From Methanocellales archaeon (GTDB taxonomy: Archaea; Halobacteriota; UBA148; JAUWXC01): a stretch of DNA of 41,736 bases. The position numbers and the translations under genes were made by a program. The notes below the pieces were generated by a model. The model had not been told where the DNA came from and made no database searches. It saw nothing but the letters and a program-made list of their open reading frames with translations. Each line of letters begins with the position of its first letter. Positions within the stretch are counted from its first letter, which is position 1. This document shows positions 1 to 8,366 of the stretch, piece after piece. The stretch covers positions 1 through 41,736 of the forward strand of contig JASEEY010000011.1 of assembly GCA_030018435.1 (NCBI GenBank). The letters are read 5' to 3'.

Positions 1-803
1 CCTACATCTACCATGACGGAACTAGGGCATTAGACAATGTCAATTTCATCGCCAAGAGGGGTGAAATTGTCACAGTTCTCGGCGCCAACGGCGTAGGGAA
101 GACGACGTTGCTCAAGCATTTTAATGGCATATTAAAACCTACCAGCGGTATCGTTTTAGTGAAAGGTGAGCCGATAACAAAAAAGAACATTCTTGACGTT
201 AGGAAAACCGTCGGCTTGGTTTTTCAGGATCCGGACGACCAACTTTTTGCGCCGACGGTCAGGCAAGATGTGGCATTTGGCCCCATGAACCTCGGCTTAT
301 CAAAAGACGTGGTGGAGCACAGGGTGGAGACGTCGCTTGAACTGGTCGGAATGGCCGGATATGAGGACAAGGTCCCACATCATCTCAGCAGTGGTCAAAA
401 GAAAAGAGTTGCGATTGCCGGCATCCTTGCGATGCGCCCCGAAGTCTTGGTGCTGGATGAGCCTACAGCGAATCTCGACCCTAATGGCATCGCTATGATA
501 GGACAGTTGATTCGCAGGCTGAATGACGATTTTGGGATGACGATAATAGTCGCTACGCAGGGCGTCGACGAGGTACCACTGTTTGCTGATAGGGTTGTCA
601 TACTCTCCAAAGGGCGCGTGATGACGCAGGGGACACCGAGGGAGGTATTCTCTCAGAGGGATGCGATCGAAGGGGCGGGTTTGCGGTTGCCGTTGATAGC
701 GCAGTTATTCGAATCTCTGAAAGAGGAGGGTGTGTCGTTAGATGCGACGCCGCTGACCCTCAGAGAAGCCAAGCAAGAACTACTGCGCATCCTGAGGAGA
801 TGA
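1..803 (+). CDS. cbiO: ECF/CbiO-type importer ATPase (5' end missing)
   Basis: ATP-binding subunit of an energy-coupling-factor (ECF) importer for cobalt, nickel or a vitamin; it powers the adjacent T subunit at the cytoplasmic face. The reading frame is open from base 3, so the N-terminus lies outside the window. Visible motifs are Walker A GANGVGKTT, a Q-loop VFQDPDDQLF, the signature LSSGQKKRVA and Walker B VLVLDEP, which is the usual CbiO order. The switch (H-loop) position, normally ATHD/ATHN in CbiO, reads ATQGVDEVP, with Gln encoded by CAG at 558-560. The next gene begins one base after the TGA, so the two are co-transcribed. The substrate cannot be told because the S component is not in view. 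Confidence 0.93.
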   Translation, partial: YIYHDGTRALDNVNFIAKRGEIVTVLGANGVGKTTLLKHFNGILKPTSGIVLVKGEPITKKNILDVRKTVGLVFQDPDDQLFAPTVRQDVAFGPMNLGLSKDVVEHRVETSLELVGMAGYEDKVPHHLSSGQKKRVAIAGILAMRPEVLVLDEPTANLDPNGIAMIGQLIRRLNDDFGMTIIVATQGVDEVPLFADRVVILSKGRVMTQGTPREVFSQRDAIEGAGLRLPLIAQLFESLKEEGVSLDATPLTLREAKQELLRILRR

Positions 804-804
804 T

Positions 805-1590
805 ATGGGGCTTCATTCATCCATAGCGCACATGGAAAAAGAGGTTTACAAGGACAGCGTTATGCACAAACTTGACGGGCGCATTAAAATAATCATGGCA
901 CTTGGAATGATAATCTATGCGGTGACCGTGCCAGATGTTACCTCCCTTTTGCTCCTGGAATCATACCTGTTCATCCTCCTGTTTTTGTCCAGGCTCAGTT
1001 TACTATATGTCATGACGAGAATCCTCTTGATTCTTCCATTCGGTGGTGTTATCGCGCTATTTCAACCATTTATAAGAAGCGGCATCGTGCTGTACTCACT
1101 TCCATTTGGTCTGGCAATCACGTATGAAGGCATCCTCTTCGGGCTGTTATTGCTCTTCAAACTCATCGTGTGCGTGACCGCTATCATTCTTCTATCGTCC
1201 ACGACGCCCATGCAGGAATTGGTGGGTTCTGCAAGGAGACTGGGATTGCCAAAGGGGTTTGCCCTACTGCTAGGATTGATGACCCGGTATTTGTTCGTGT
1301 TCTACGATGTGTTTCAGCGAATACGCATGGCTCAGAAGACGCGATGTTTTAGCGTTAGGGGCAAGTCGTACAAATGGGTCTTAGAGCAGATCGGCTACAC
1401 CATTGGCACGCTGTTCATTCGCGCATATGAGCAGGGAGAAAGGGTATATTTGAGCATGTTGAGCAGGGGGTACAATCCAGATTCACAGATGTACGTCAGT
1501 GAGAAACGAATCGGAGCGCAGGACATTGCTGTGATGACCATGACCTTATTGGTAATAGGATGCCTGGCATCGGCAAAGTATTGGCTTTAA
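805..1590 (+). CDS. cbiQ: ECF transporter transmembrane subunit (CbiQ/EcfT)
   Basis: A 261-residue membrane subunit that couples the ATPase to the substrate-binding component of an ECF importer. The N-terminus contains the typical MHKLDGRIKI segment, followed by about five hydrophobic segments between residues 30 and 150 and one near the C-terminus. The two Arg-containing coupling segments of EcfT are visible as KTRCFSVRG and SMLSRGY, which contact the ATPase grooves in known structures. The ATG lies one base after the stop of cbiO. No CbiM/CbiN or other S subunit follows, so any S subunit is upstream of the window or unlinked. Family assignment is firm; cobalt versus other substrate is open. 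Confidence 0.9.
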   Translation: MGLHSSIAHMEKEVYKDSVMHKLDGRIKIIMALGMIIYAVTVPDVTSLLLLESYLFILLFLSRLSLLYVMTRILLILPFGGVIALFQPFIRSGIVLYSLPFGLAITYEGILFGLLLLFKLIVCVTAIILLSSTTPMQELVGSARRLGLPKGFALLLGLMTRYLFVFYDVFQRIRMAQKTRCFSVRGKSYKWVLEQIGYTIGTLFIRAYEQGERVYLSMLSRGYNPDSQMYVSEKRIGAQDIAVMTMTLLVIGCLASAKYWL

Positions 1591-1617
1591 ATTGAGAAGT
1601 TCAATTAATTATCAACC

Positions 1618-2799
1618 ATGCAAGTTCAAACAAAGGAATTCCTGCGGAACAAATTCCGGGAATACTATAGTGGCGCAAGCATCCAGTTGCCCCCCCAACT
1701 CGAAAAGAGGGAATGGGGGCTCATCTTCTTCGATGAATCATATCCGGACATAGTTATGCGCCGCCACAAATCCTTCGCGAACGAGGGCGAGATAGTTGAT
1801 TACATCAGGAGCATGGTGCCCGCACACGCGTTCCACTCCTCTGCATATTATTTCAATCCTGCCGCTCCGACCATGAAGGAGAAAAAATGGCAGGGAGCGG
1901 ATTTAATATTCGACTTGGATGCGGACCATCTAAAGATAAAATGGACGACCTATGGCGAGATGCTTCGAAAGGTGAAAGATGAGACGCTCAAGCTCATCAG
2001 TTTTCTAACGGATGATTTTGGGTTTGATGAGAATTGCATAGAGGTCGTTTTCTCAGGAGGCAGGGGCTACCATATTCACGTGAGGGACCCCGAGATAATT
2101 GGACTGGGAAGCCCTGAACGAAGGGAAATTGTGGATTATGTGACCGGTTTGGAGCTCGAGATGGACAGAATCTTTGGCGAAAGAACCATATATGGAGATG
2201 CGGGGCGCATGAGCGCCGAGACCGTTCGCATGTCTTCATATAAGGATCCTGGATGGGGGGGCAGAATCAATAGATGGATCATTTCCTTCCTAGTGGACCT
2301 GGGTCGCAAAAAGGATAAGCAGGCAATGCAGATTCTCAAGAGCTTTGAAGGCATTGGTGGTGAGAGAGCCTTAGAAATCCTAAAAGTGGCGAGGGACAAG
2401 AGCAATATCGATCGCATCAAAAGAGGCAATCTCGATGTATCCAGGAAGATTCCAGTAAACTTCTGGAGAACGCTCGTCAAAATGGCTATTGCCGACATAG
2501 GCGTTAAGACCGACGAACCCGTGACAGCAGATACGAAGCGTCTGATAAGATTGCCGACATCCCTTCATGGTGGCTCAGGTCTTCAGGTCATGCCCCTGAC
2601 GCTTGATGCACTTAACGACTTCGACCCATTGACGGATGCCGTTATTTTCGGAGATGAAAGCGTTGGAGTAAACGTTATCAAGGCGAGCAACGTAGAGATA
2701 AAGGGCGAGGAATATAAAGTAACAGAAGGAAAACAGAACCTTCCCGAACATCTTGCGATCTTTTTGATGTGCAGAGGTGCAGCTGAATATGAACCTTGA
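1618..2799 (+). CDS. priS: DNA primase small (catalytic) subunit PriS
   Basis: Catalytic subunit of the archaeal/eukaryotic primase, which makes RNA (and DNA) primers at the fork with PriL. The 393-residue length suits archaeal PriS. The metal-binding motif is DLDADH at residues 99-104, the nucleotide-binding segment SGGRGYHIHV is at 146-155, and the C-terminal DTKRLIRLPTSLHGGSG matches the conserved region carrying the third active-site part. The ATG at 1618 has no clear Shine-Dalgarno; an AT-rich stretch just upstream could be the promoter of the cluster with a very short leader. It overlaps the GINS gene, consistent with both acting at the replisome. Confidence 0.95.
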   Translation: MQVQTKEFLRNKFREYYSGASIQLPPQLEKREWGLIFFDESYPDIVMRRHKSFANEGEIVDYIRSMVPAHAFHSSAYYFNPAAPTMKEKKWQGADLIFDLDADHLKIKWTTYGEMLRKVKDETLKLISFLTDDFGFDENCIEVVFSGGRGYHIHVRDPEIIGLGSPERREIVDYVTGLELEMDRIFGERTIYGDAGRMSAETVRMSSYKDPGWGGRINRWIISFLVDLGRKKDKQAMQILKSFEGIGGERALEILKVARDKSNIDRIKRGNLDVSRKIPVNFWRTLVKMAIADIGVKTDEPVTADTKRLIRLPTSLHGGSGLQVMPLTLDALNDFDPLTDAVIFGDESVGVNVIKASNVEIKGEEYKVTEGKQNLPEHLAIFLMCRGAAEYEP

Positions 2800-3409
2800 G
2801 GATATGCGTTTGATACAGGCAAATGAGCGGCGCTCACAAGGTTTGCAGGCGCTTGGAAGGGATTTCTACGAAAGGGTTAGGGCATATATCAACGGGCTGG
2901 AGGATGGCAAAAGACGTGCGGATGACGCTAGGGTGGCGATGATTGACAATGAGCTGCAGAGTGCCAGGCGCGTTATAGATGACATATTCAAGCGACGTTT
3001 GGGAAAAATCGTAAAAATGGCATCTACAAAAGCATTTGGATTGAATATCCACCCGGAGGGTGCGACCCAGGGGGAACAAAAAATCTTCGAGCAACTGGTC
3101 AGTTCAATACAGGAAGGCAAATCCGAAATATTGGGCTCCATCCTTCAACCCAAGGAGATGGAAAAAACCGAAAAGACATCTAAGCGCACCGAAAGCTCTT
3201 TATTAAAGAGGACGGATATAAAGAAGGAATCTACCATTGTTAGGGTGCTTAAGGACATTCCTACGTTTATGGGTACAGACGGGCGCAGTTATCAATTATC
3301 AGAGGAAGATGTGGTGGTTTTGCCAAAGGCAAACGCCAAGGCTTTATGCGATAGACGCGTTGCTGTGATAATTAACGTTGGAAAGAGTGATAAAAATGAA
3401 GATGCCTAA
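2789..3409 (+). CDS. GINS complex subunit (Gins51 type)
   Basis: Subunit of the archaeal GINS complex, which binds MCM helicase and the GAN/Cdc45-like protein at the fork and can contact primase. The long helical A domain (about residues 1-110) is followed by a Lys/Glu/Ser-rich linker and a small C-terminal B domain beginning at [11 protein letters not shown]; the A-then-B order marks the Gins51 type. A GTG at 2777 is in frame, but the ATG at 2789 has a good AGAGGTG ribosome site nine bases away and is preferred (206 residues). It overlaps the end of priS by 11 bases and the start of rpl44e by 14, so the genes are translated as a unit. Confidence 0.85.
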   Translation: MNLEDMRLIQANERRSQGLQALGRDFYERVRAYINGLEDGKRRADDARVAMIDNELQSARRVIDDIFKRRLGKIVKMASTKAFGLNIHPEGATQGEQKIFEQLVSSIQEGKSEILGSILQPKEMEKTEKTSKRTESSLLKRTDIKKESTIVRVLKDIPTFMGTDGRSYQLSEEDVVVLPKANAKALCDRRVAVIINVGKSDKNEDA

Positions 3410-3674
3410 AAAGCTTAGAACCTATTGTCCCTCCTGCAATAAACATACAGTGCATGAAGTGGAAAAGGTCAAGAAGGGACGTACATCAACACTAACGTGG
3501 ATTGCGCGACAGAAAGAGAGGGCGAAAGGCATCGGCAATCTGGGAAAATTCTCCAAGGTGCCCGGTGGAGATAAACCAACGAAGAGGGTGTTCCTGCGTT
3601 ACAGATGCACGGAATGCAATAAGGCTCATCAAAGGCCTTGCTTTAGAGCCTCTAAATTCGATTTGGTGGAGTGA
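3396..3674 (+). CDS. rpl44e: Ribosomal protein L44e (eL42)
   Basis: Large-subunit ribosomal protein of archaea and eukaryotes that sits at the E site. The 92-residue product begins [14 protein letters not shown], the canonical start of this family, and has the two zinc-binding pairs CPSC and CTEC plus the basic [10 protein letters not shown] region. An upstream in-frame TTG at 3378 would add six residues that the family does not have, so the ATG at 3396 is chosen. It starts inside the end of the GINS gene and is followed two bases later by rps27e, the usual archaeal pairing. Confidence 0.95.
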   Translation: MKMPKKLRTYCPSCNKHTVHEVEKVKKGRTSTLTWIARQKERAKGIGNLGKFSKVPGGDKPTKRVFLRYRCTECNKAHQRPCFRASKFDLVE

Positions 3675-3676
3675 TC

Positions 3677-3841
3677 ATGGGCGGTAAATTCATCAAGGTC
3701 AAGTGTGACGATTGCGAGAATGAACAGGTGATATTTGAGAAAGCCAGCTCAGTTGTAGAGTGCCTTGTCTGCGGTAGGACGCTGGCAGAGCCCACCGGCG
3801 GAAAGGCGAAGATAAAAACGAAGGTCCTGAAGGTGTTATGA
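3677..3841 (+). CDS. rps27e: Ribosomal protein S27e (eS27)
   Basis: A 54-residue zinc-ribbon protein of the small ribosomal subunit. Translation from the ATG at 3677 gives [16 protein letters not shown], then [18 protein letters not shown], and the TGA lies at 3839-3841. The four Cys (CDDC and CLVC) form the zinc site, and the PTGGKA stretch is typical of archaeal S27e. The start is preceded by GGAGTGATC, a near-complete match to the archaeal anti-Shine-Dalgarno. Its stop overlaps the start of the aIF2-alpha gene (ATGA). The rpl44e-rps27e-aIF2-alpha-nop10 order is a conserved archaeal cluster. Confidence 0.95.
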   Translation: MGGKFIKVKCDDCENEQVIFEKASSVVECLVCGRTLAEPTGGKAKIKTKVLKVL

Positions 3842-4629
3842 TGCCCATAGAGAAGGAATATCCTGAGCAGGGAGATTTAGTTGTTTGTACGGTTAAAAAG
3901 GTGACCGATTTCGGTGCGTTCGTCAGCCTAGATGAATATAAAGGAAAGGAGGGATTAATCCACATCTCGGAGGTCGCCTCTGGTTGGATCAAATACATTC
4001 GCGACCATGTCAAGGAGGGTCAGAAGATCGTATGCAAGGTATTAAACGTTTCATCCAAGGGGCACATCGACCTCTCACTGAAGGATGTGAACGAACACCA
4101 GCGCAAGGAAAAGATACAGAGCTGGAAGAACGAGCAGAAGGCGGAAAAGTGGATGTATATTGTTGCCAAATCCCTGGGCACTGACGTTGAAGGGTTGCAT
4201 GACATCGTATCTACATTGTTCAAAGAATTTGGCAACCTCTATACAGCATTTGAGGAGACCGCTGCGAGTGGCGCAGAAACGCTCACCAAGCTCGGCATTC
4301 AGAGAAAATACGCTGATGCGATCGCAAAGGTTGCAGCAGAAAATGTGAAAATCTCACAGGTTAATATCACTGGTTATGTTGACCTTATGTGTCCGCTCCC
4401 GAACGGCGTCGATGTGATCAAGGAGGCGTTAAGAGAGGCAGGCAAGGTCGAAGCGCCTGAGGTCAACCTCGAGCTCAGTTATGTGGGTGCACCACGTTAT
4501 AGAATCAAGGTAGTGGCTCCTGATTATAAAAAAGCGGAAAATGCGCTCAGAAAGGCGGCGGATACCGCTATCGAGGTCGTTAGGGCAAAGAGCGGTGTGG
4601 GGGAATTTCACAGGCAGCTGAGTACTTGA
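3838..4629 (+). CDS. eif2a: Translation initiation factor aIF2 alpha subunit
   Basis: Alpha subunit of the aIF2 heterotrimer, which delivers initiator Met-tRNA to the small ribosomal subunit. The 263 residues show an N-terminal S1/OB fold (about residues 10-85, with [18 protein letters not shown] and HISEVASG), a helical middle domain, and a C-terminal alpha/beta domain (about 175-263) that binds the gamma subunit. Two adjacent ATG codons (3838 and 3841) are possible; the first overlaps the rps27e stop. Position and length are standard for euryarchaea, and nothing looks unusual. Confidence 0.95.
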   Translation: MMPIEKEYPEQGDLVVCTVKKVTDFGAFVSLDEYKGKEGLIHISEVASGWIKYIRDHVKEGQKIVCKVLNVSSKGHIDLSLKDVNEHQRKEKIQSWKNEQKAEKWMYIVAKSLGTDVEGLHDIVSTLFKEFGNLYTAFEETAASGAETLTKLGIQRKYADAIAKVAAENVKISQVNITGYVDLMCPLPNGVDVIKEALREAGKVEAPEVNLELSYVGAPRYRIKVVAPDYKKAENALRKAADTAIEVVRAKSGVGEFHRQLST

Positions 4630-4637
4630 TCCTCGGG

Positions 4638-4814
4638 ATGGATATGAAATCAAGAATGCGCAAATGCGAGTGCGGTACTTATACCCTCAAAGACACATGT
4701 CCGAGTTGTGGCAAAAAAACGAGAAACCCTTTGCCGCCCAGCTTCTCACCTAAGGACCCCTATGGTAAGTATAGGAGAATGATGAAGAAATGCCAGAGCG
4801 ACCTAACCGAATAA
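4638..4814 (+). CDS. nop10: H/ACA RNP protein Nop10
   Basis: A small zinc-ribbon protein of the H/ACA ribonucleoprotein that guides pseudouridylation of rRNA, with Cbf5, Gar1 and L7Ae. The 58-residue product starts MDMKSRMRKCECGTYTLK, has CxC and CPSC metal-binding pairs and the family motif SFSPKDPYGKYRR. A TTG at 4626 is in frame but adds unrelated residues; the ATG at 4638 (or 4644) fits the family and follows a TGATC sequence that can pair with the 16S tail. The last 25 bases overlap the PAC2 gene. Confidence 0.93.
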   Translation: MDMKSRMRKCECGTYTLKDTCPSCGKKTRNPLPPSFSPKDPYGKYRRMMKKCQSDLTE

Positions 4815-5566
4815 AGGAGACCACGGTTATTCAAGTCAAGGACGTGAGGTTAGAACGTCCAATCATGGTGGAAGGGCTACCAGGTGTGGGGCATGTGGGA
4901 AAATTGGTGGCAGAGCACATGGTGGAGGAGTTGAATGCCGAGAAAATCATTGAAATATATTCGCCGCATTTCCCCCCACAGGTCTTAGTGGCAGATGATG
5001 GCACGGTAAAACTGGTGAGAAATGAGGTGTACGCGGACCAAAAACACAACCTTCTGCTTCTAATCGGGGATTACCAGAGCGTGACCAGCGAGGGCCATTA
5101 TGAACTTACTGAGGTGTACCTTGACATCGTGGAGAGGTATGGGGCTAAGCGAATCTATACACTGGGTGGCTATGGAATAGGTCAGCTCATCGATAAGCCC
5201 CGCGTGTTGGGCGCCGCCAACAAACCAGAATTAGTAGATGAAATGAAGAAATACGGTGTTGAATTTAAGGAAAAAGAACCGGGTGGAGGCATCATCGGCG
5301 CCTCTGGCTTGATTCTTGGATTGGGTAAGCTAAGAGGGATCGAAGCCGTTTGTCTCATGGGTGAAACCTCTGGATATTTGGTCGATCCGAAGAGCGCCCA
5401 AGCCGTCCTCAGGGTATTATCCAAGATTCTTGGCATAGACATCGACATGAGCGCTTTAGAGAAAAGGGCAAAGGACATGGAAAAAATCGTTGCCAAGCTG
5501 CGGGAAATGGAAAAGGCGCATGCAAAGCCCATTACTGCAGAGGAAGACCTGAGGTACATCGGATGA
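4790..5566 (+). CDS. PAC2-family protein (proteasome-assembly chaperone-like)
   Basis: A 258-residue archaeal PAC2 protein. The family is named after the eukaryotic proteasome-assembly chaperone PAC2; the role of the archaeal paralogues is less clear, though some bind the proteasome. The N-terminal signature PIMVEGLPGVGHVGKL is clear, and the middle holds LLLIGDYQS and YTLGGYGIGQL, followed by GGGIIGASGLILGLG. The C-terminus is a charged helical tail rich in Lys/Glu. The gene begins inside nop10, so translational coupling is likely. Family assignment is firm; the molecular job is inference. Confidence 0.87.
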   Translation: MPERPNRIKETTVIQVKDVRLERPIMVEGLPGVGHVGKLVAEHMVEELNAEKIIEIYSPHFPPQVLVADDGTVKLVRNEVYADQKHNLLLLIGDYQSVTSEGHYELTEVYLDIVERYGAKRIYTLGGYGIGQLIDKPRVLGAANKPELVDEMKKYGVEFKEKEPGGGIIGASGLILGLGKLRGIEAVCLMGETSGYLVDPKSAQAVLRVLSKILGIDIDMSALEKRAKDMEKIVAKLREMEKAHAKPITAEEDLRYIG

Positions 5567-5570
5567 TTCT

Positions 5571-6788
5571 ATGCATGTGAATGCCGATCTGCATATTCAT
5601 TCCAAGTATTCCGCCGCGACGTCTGCCAGGATGGACCTACCGACGCTCGCGAGGGAGGCTGCGAAAAAAGGCATCGAGCTCGTTGGCACCGGCGACTGTC
5701 TTCACCCCAAATGGCTGTCAGATATCAAGGCGCTAAAACTCGTGGATGAGGGCACGTTTGTTGCCAATGACACGCATTTTGTCCTGACCTGCGAGATAGA
5801 AGACTCTGCCAGGGTCCATCATTTGCTGATTTTTCCGTCCATTTCAAAGGCAGAAGAATTGCAGGAACGTCTGGCGAAACATTCCTCTGACCTCGCCTCT
5901 GATGGACGGCCAAAGGTACGCCTGACCGGAGAGCAGGTTGCGCAGTACGCAAAGGATATAGATGCTTTATTCGGTCCCTGCCATGCGTTTACGCCTTGGA
6001 CGGCGATGTATGCCTATTTTGACAGCATCAATGACTGCTATGGTTCTATGGTTTCTCATGTGACGTTCATCGAGCTGGGGCTAAGCGCAGATTCCGATTA
6101 CGCTGATAGGATCGCCGAACTGCAAAATCTGACTTTTCTGACAAATTCCGATGCCCACAGTCCCTGGCCCATCAGGCTTGCGAGGGAGTTCAACCGATTT
6201 GAGATGGATGCGCCCGTGTTCGATGAGTTGAAGCAGGCGATCCTGCGCCAGAATGACCGGAAGCCAATATTAAACGTGGGTCTGCCACCCGAGGAGGGGA
6301 AGTACAATGAAAGCGCCTGTATACGGTGTTATAAGCATTATTCTCTCAAGGAGTGTCAGGCGCGAAGATGGCGATGCACCTGCGGGGGTCTTATCAAAAA
6401 AGGCGTTCGCGACAGGGTGAATGAACTGGCCGATTACGAGGAGCCAAAACATCCGCCGCACAGGCCGCCATACCTCAGGCTGATTCCGCTGGCAGAGATC
6501 ATCGCTTTGGCGCTCGGTGCACCTGACCCGAATGCTAAACCAGTGAGAGACGTGTGGAGCACGCTGGTGAGCGCGTTGGGCGACGAGGTAACGGTTTTGG
6601 TCGATGCCGACGTTGCACAATTGGACATGGTTGATGATAGTGTGCGGGATGCCATCGTTGCATTTAGGGAAGGCAAGATCATCCTCCATCCTGGCGGCGG
6701 GGGGCAATACGGCAGGGTTGAGTTGCCAAAGGGATTCAGGACATCAAAATCCCAGCGCTCTTTGTCCGATTTCAGTGCAATCGATTAG
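5571..6788 (+). CDS. Endonuclease Q-family PHP protein
   Basis: A 405-residue protein with a PHP-type metal-dependent hydrolase domain at the N-terminus (ADLHIHSKYS at residues 5-14, then GTGDCLHP near 40-47 and NSDAHSPW near 190), followed by a Cys-rich zinc-binding segment (CIRCYKHYS...CQARRWRCTCGG) and a C-terminal domain. This order matches endonuclease Q, known from Thermococcales to nick DNA 5' of deaminated bases such as uracil and hypoxanthine. It begins four bases after the PAC2 stop, within the replication/translation cluster. The first ATG is at 5571; a GTG three codons in is an alternative start. Function is by family membership only. Confidence 0.82.
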   Translation: MHVNADLHIHSKYSAATSARMDLPTLAREAAKKGIELVGTGDCLHPKWLSDIKALKLVDEGTFVANDTHFVLTCEIEDSARVHHLLIFPSISKAEELQERLAKHSSDLASDGRPKVRLTGEQVAQYAKDIDALFGPCHAFTPWTAMYAYFDSINDCYGSMVSHVTFIELGLSADSDYADRIAELQNLTFLTNSDAHSPWPIRLAREFNRFEMDAPVFDELKQAILRQNDRKPILNVGLPPEEGKYNESACIRCYKHYSLKECQARRWRCTCGGLIKKGVRDRVNELADYEEPKHPPHRPPYLRLIPLAEIIALALGAPDPNAKPVRDVWSTLVSALGDEVTVLVDADVAQLDMVDDSVRDAIVAFREGKIILHPGGGGQYGRVELPKGFRTSKSQRSLSDFSAID

Positions 6789-6848
6789 CTGGGTGATACC
6801 CCTCCCAAAATTCTCCTTGAGTTTGGTGCTTAGACGGTTTAATCCCTA

Positions 6849-7154
6849 TTATTCAGGCTTTGGTTTTTCAATAAATTCATATGCCAAACCCAATGAATCG
6901 ATATCGATCAGGGAATGAACGACGTTCTGCCTTTCTGTCAATGGATCTACTATCTTTTCTTTAACGTGTTTGGTATCGCCAACACATTCGACTAGAAGAT
7001 CGTAGTGCCCTAACACCTTATGAACTGCCGAGGACACCTCGTGAACCTCTGTGACCATTCTACATATCTCGTCAACGTCGTTATTCTCACCGATCCTGAC
7101 GAGAAGAAATGTTTGAACATGGGATTCATCGATTGATGACACGCGACACACCAC
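6849..7154 (-). CDS. Stand-alone Lrp/AsnC effector (RAM) domain protein
   Basis: A protein of about 100 residues that is only the ligand-binding/oligomerisation half of an Lrp/AsnC regulator; no helix-turn-helix is present. The segment from HVQTFLLVRI through VSSAVHKVLGHYDLLVECV to VHSLIDIDSLG follows the beta-alpha-beta-beta-alpha-beta RAM pattern, and the GHYDLLV motif is characteristic. Start choice is uncertain: GTG codons occur at 7154, 7151 and 7142, and a GGGTGGTG ribosome site favours the one at 7142. It overlaps the end of the RecA-like gene and is the last gene of the surface-protein operon. Such lone RAM proteins are thought to bind amino acids or partner regulators; the role here is unknown. 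Confidence 0.8.
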   Translation of the reverse strand: MVCRVSSIDESHVQTFLLVRIGENNDVDEICRMVTEVHEVSSAVHKVLGHYDLLVECVGDTKHVKEKIVDPLTERQNVVHSLIDIDSLGLAYEFIEKPKPE

Positions 7155-7848
7155 CCTTAAGTTGCGTCACGTTTTTCGTCCTATCGATATCGTACCCTAT
7201 CCACTCGGTTGGCCTCGCTCCCATCTTCGCCCTGATGAAGAATTGATCGCCCTCTTCCCCTATCTCGATCACGCCATCGAACAATTGCTTGAGTGTTGCG
7301 ATCACACTATCATCGTGCATACCAGCCTCGAGCACATAAATGCCAAGAGCATCTGCGGCTTTAATCCGACCGGTGAAAACGTGCAAGAATCTAAAAACCG
7401 TTTGCAAATTAGAATACATCAGCATCGTCGACAGTGAGTTAACGATCAGTCTCGTTCTCTGGATGCGATTTCTCACATGAAATTGCTCAAAAAACTGGCT
7501 TATCTTGACGCCAATTCCGGTTAGGTCCATTGGATTGGGTACCATCTTTATGTTTTCCGTATCAGAGACCCTAATCCCAAGTGAGATCGAGACACAATCT
7601 ACAATCCCCAGTCGCTCCATGCTTGTGTCCAGCTCGTCTTGTTTAAATTGTTTGAGCACGCTCCCACCCATTTCTTCTGTCGTCACGAGGATGCCGCTCT
7701 CTCCACTGAGAAGACCTGCATACAAAATGTTGTAAACAAGGGCATCTTTCCTGCACATCGGCGGACCGATCAGCATTATGTTTGATCCGCCCTCTATCTC
7801 ACCTAGGACTTTATCCAGTTCCGCTATTCCAAGTCTGTATTTGCTCAT
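7126..7848 (-). CDS. RecA/KaiC-like (RAD55-type) protein with degenerate ATP motifs
   Basis: A 240-residue single-domain RecA/KaiC-superfamily protein of the archaeal RAD55-like group, often linked to signalling or surface/motility regulation. The fold pattern is clear: GIAELDKVLG, a P-loop region at 28-35, LVTTEE near 55-59, and the strand of the Walker B region at 133-139. However, the P-loop reads GPPMCRKD, with Arg for the last Gly and Asp for Ser/Thr, and the Walker B strand reads LIVNSLST, with Asn for Asp. Canonical ATP hydrolysis is therefore doubtful; it may be a regulatory or scaffold paralogue. The ATG overlaps the stop of the 921-residue surface protein (ATGA), so the two are translationally coupled. 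Confidence 0.8.
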   Translation of the reverse strand: MSKYRLGIAELDKVLGEIEGGSNIMLIGPPMCRKDALVYNILYAGLLSGESGILVTTEEMGGSVLKQFKQDELDTSMERLGIVDCVSISLGIRVSDTENIKMVPNPMDLTGIGVKISQFFEQFHVRNRIQRTRLIVNSLSTMLMYSNLQTVFRFLHVFTGRIKAADALGIYVLEAGMHDDSVIATLKQLFDGVIEIGEEGDQFFIRAKMGARPTEWIGYDIDRTKNVTQLKGGVSRVINR

Positions 7849-8366
7849 AGCACCCCTTCACGTTGACTTGCCGGAGGAATGATCACACCGTCTTTAGCCA
7901 TGTATAACCAGTATCCCTGTCCCGGTGCCATGTACTTGGTTGTATAAAACCCTTCACCTGGGTCATAGCCTATCGGATATGTCCAAGGCTTTTCAAATAA
8001 ACTCCACACTGAGGCTAGATACTCCTCAGCAGGCATCTCCTCAGTCGACTTGAAGCCAATCAGGTTCCACCCCTCATAGACGGGATAACTTGGCGGTACT
8101 TGTGCTCCCGGATACATTGTAACACCTCTAACGACGAGATATGCACTCCCATCCATCATCACCCAGTATCCTATGCCATCTTTCATCTCTGTCAGGGTGT
8201 TTGCCGCATCTACTGAGCTGTATACATACCAGGTTTCACTGGCTGCGTCATATGCCCAGACGGATACAACGTTGGGCACTCCCTCTAGGACCGCCTCGAT
8301 GCTCGAGTTCTCTGGTATCACTGGCAGCGAGATCAGGTTCCATCCAAGTTCTAACGCTATTTCATA
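7845..8366 (-). repeat. C-terminal surface module, copy 2
   Basis: This encodes the last 173 residues of the 921-residue protein. The same-length module ends the 936-residue protein (11431-11952). Long stretches are nearly identical at the DNA level, for example around 8041-8190 and 11621-11770, far more alike than the rest of the two genes. Each module contains two GWNLI half-repeats (GWNLISLP and EGWNLIGFKS) plus GIGYWV and GYWLYM/GYWIYM turns. Confidence 0.8.
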
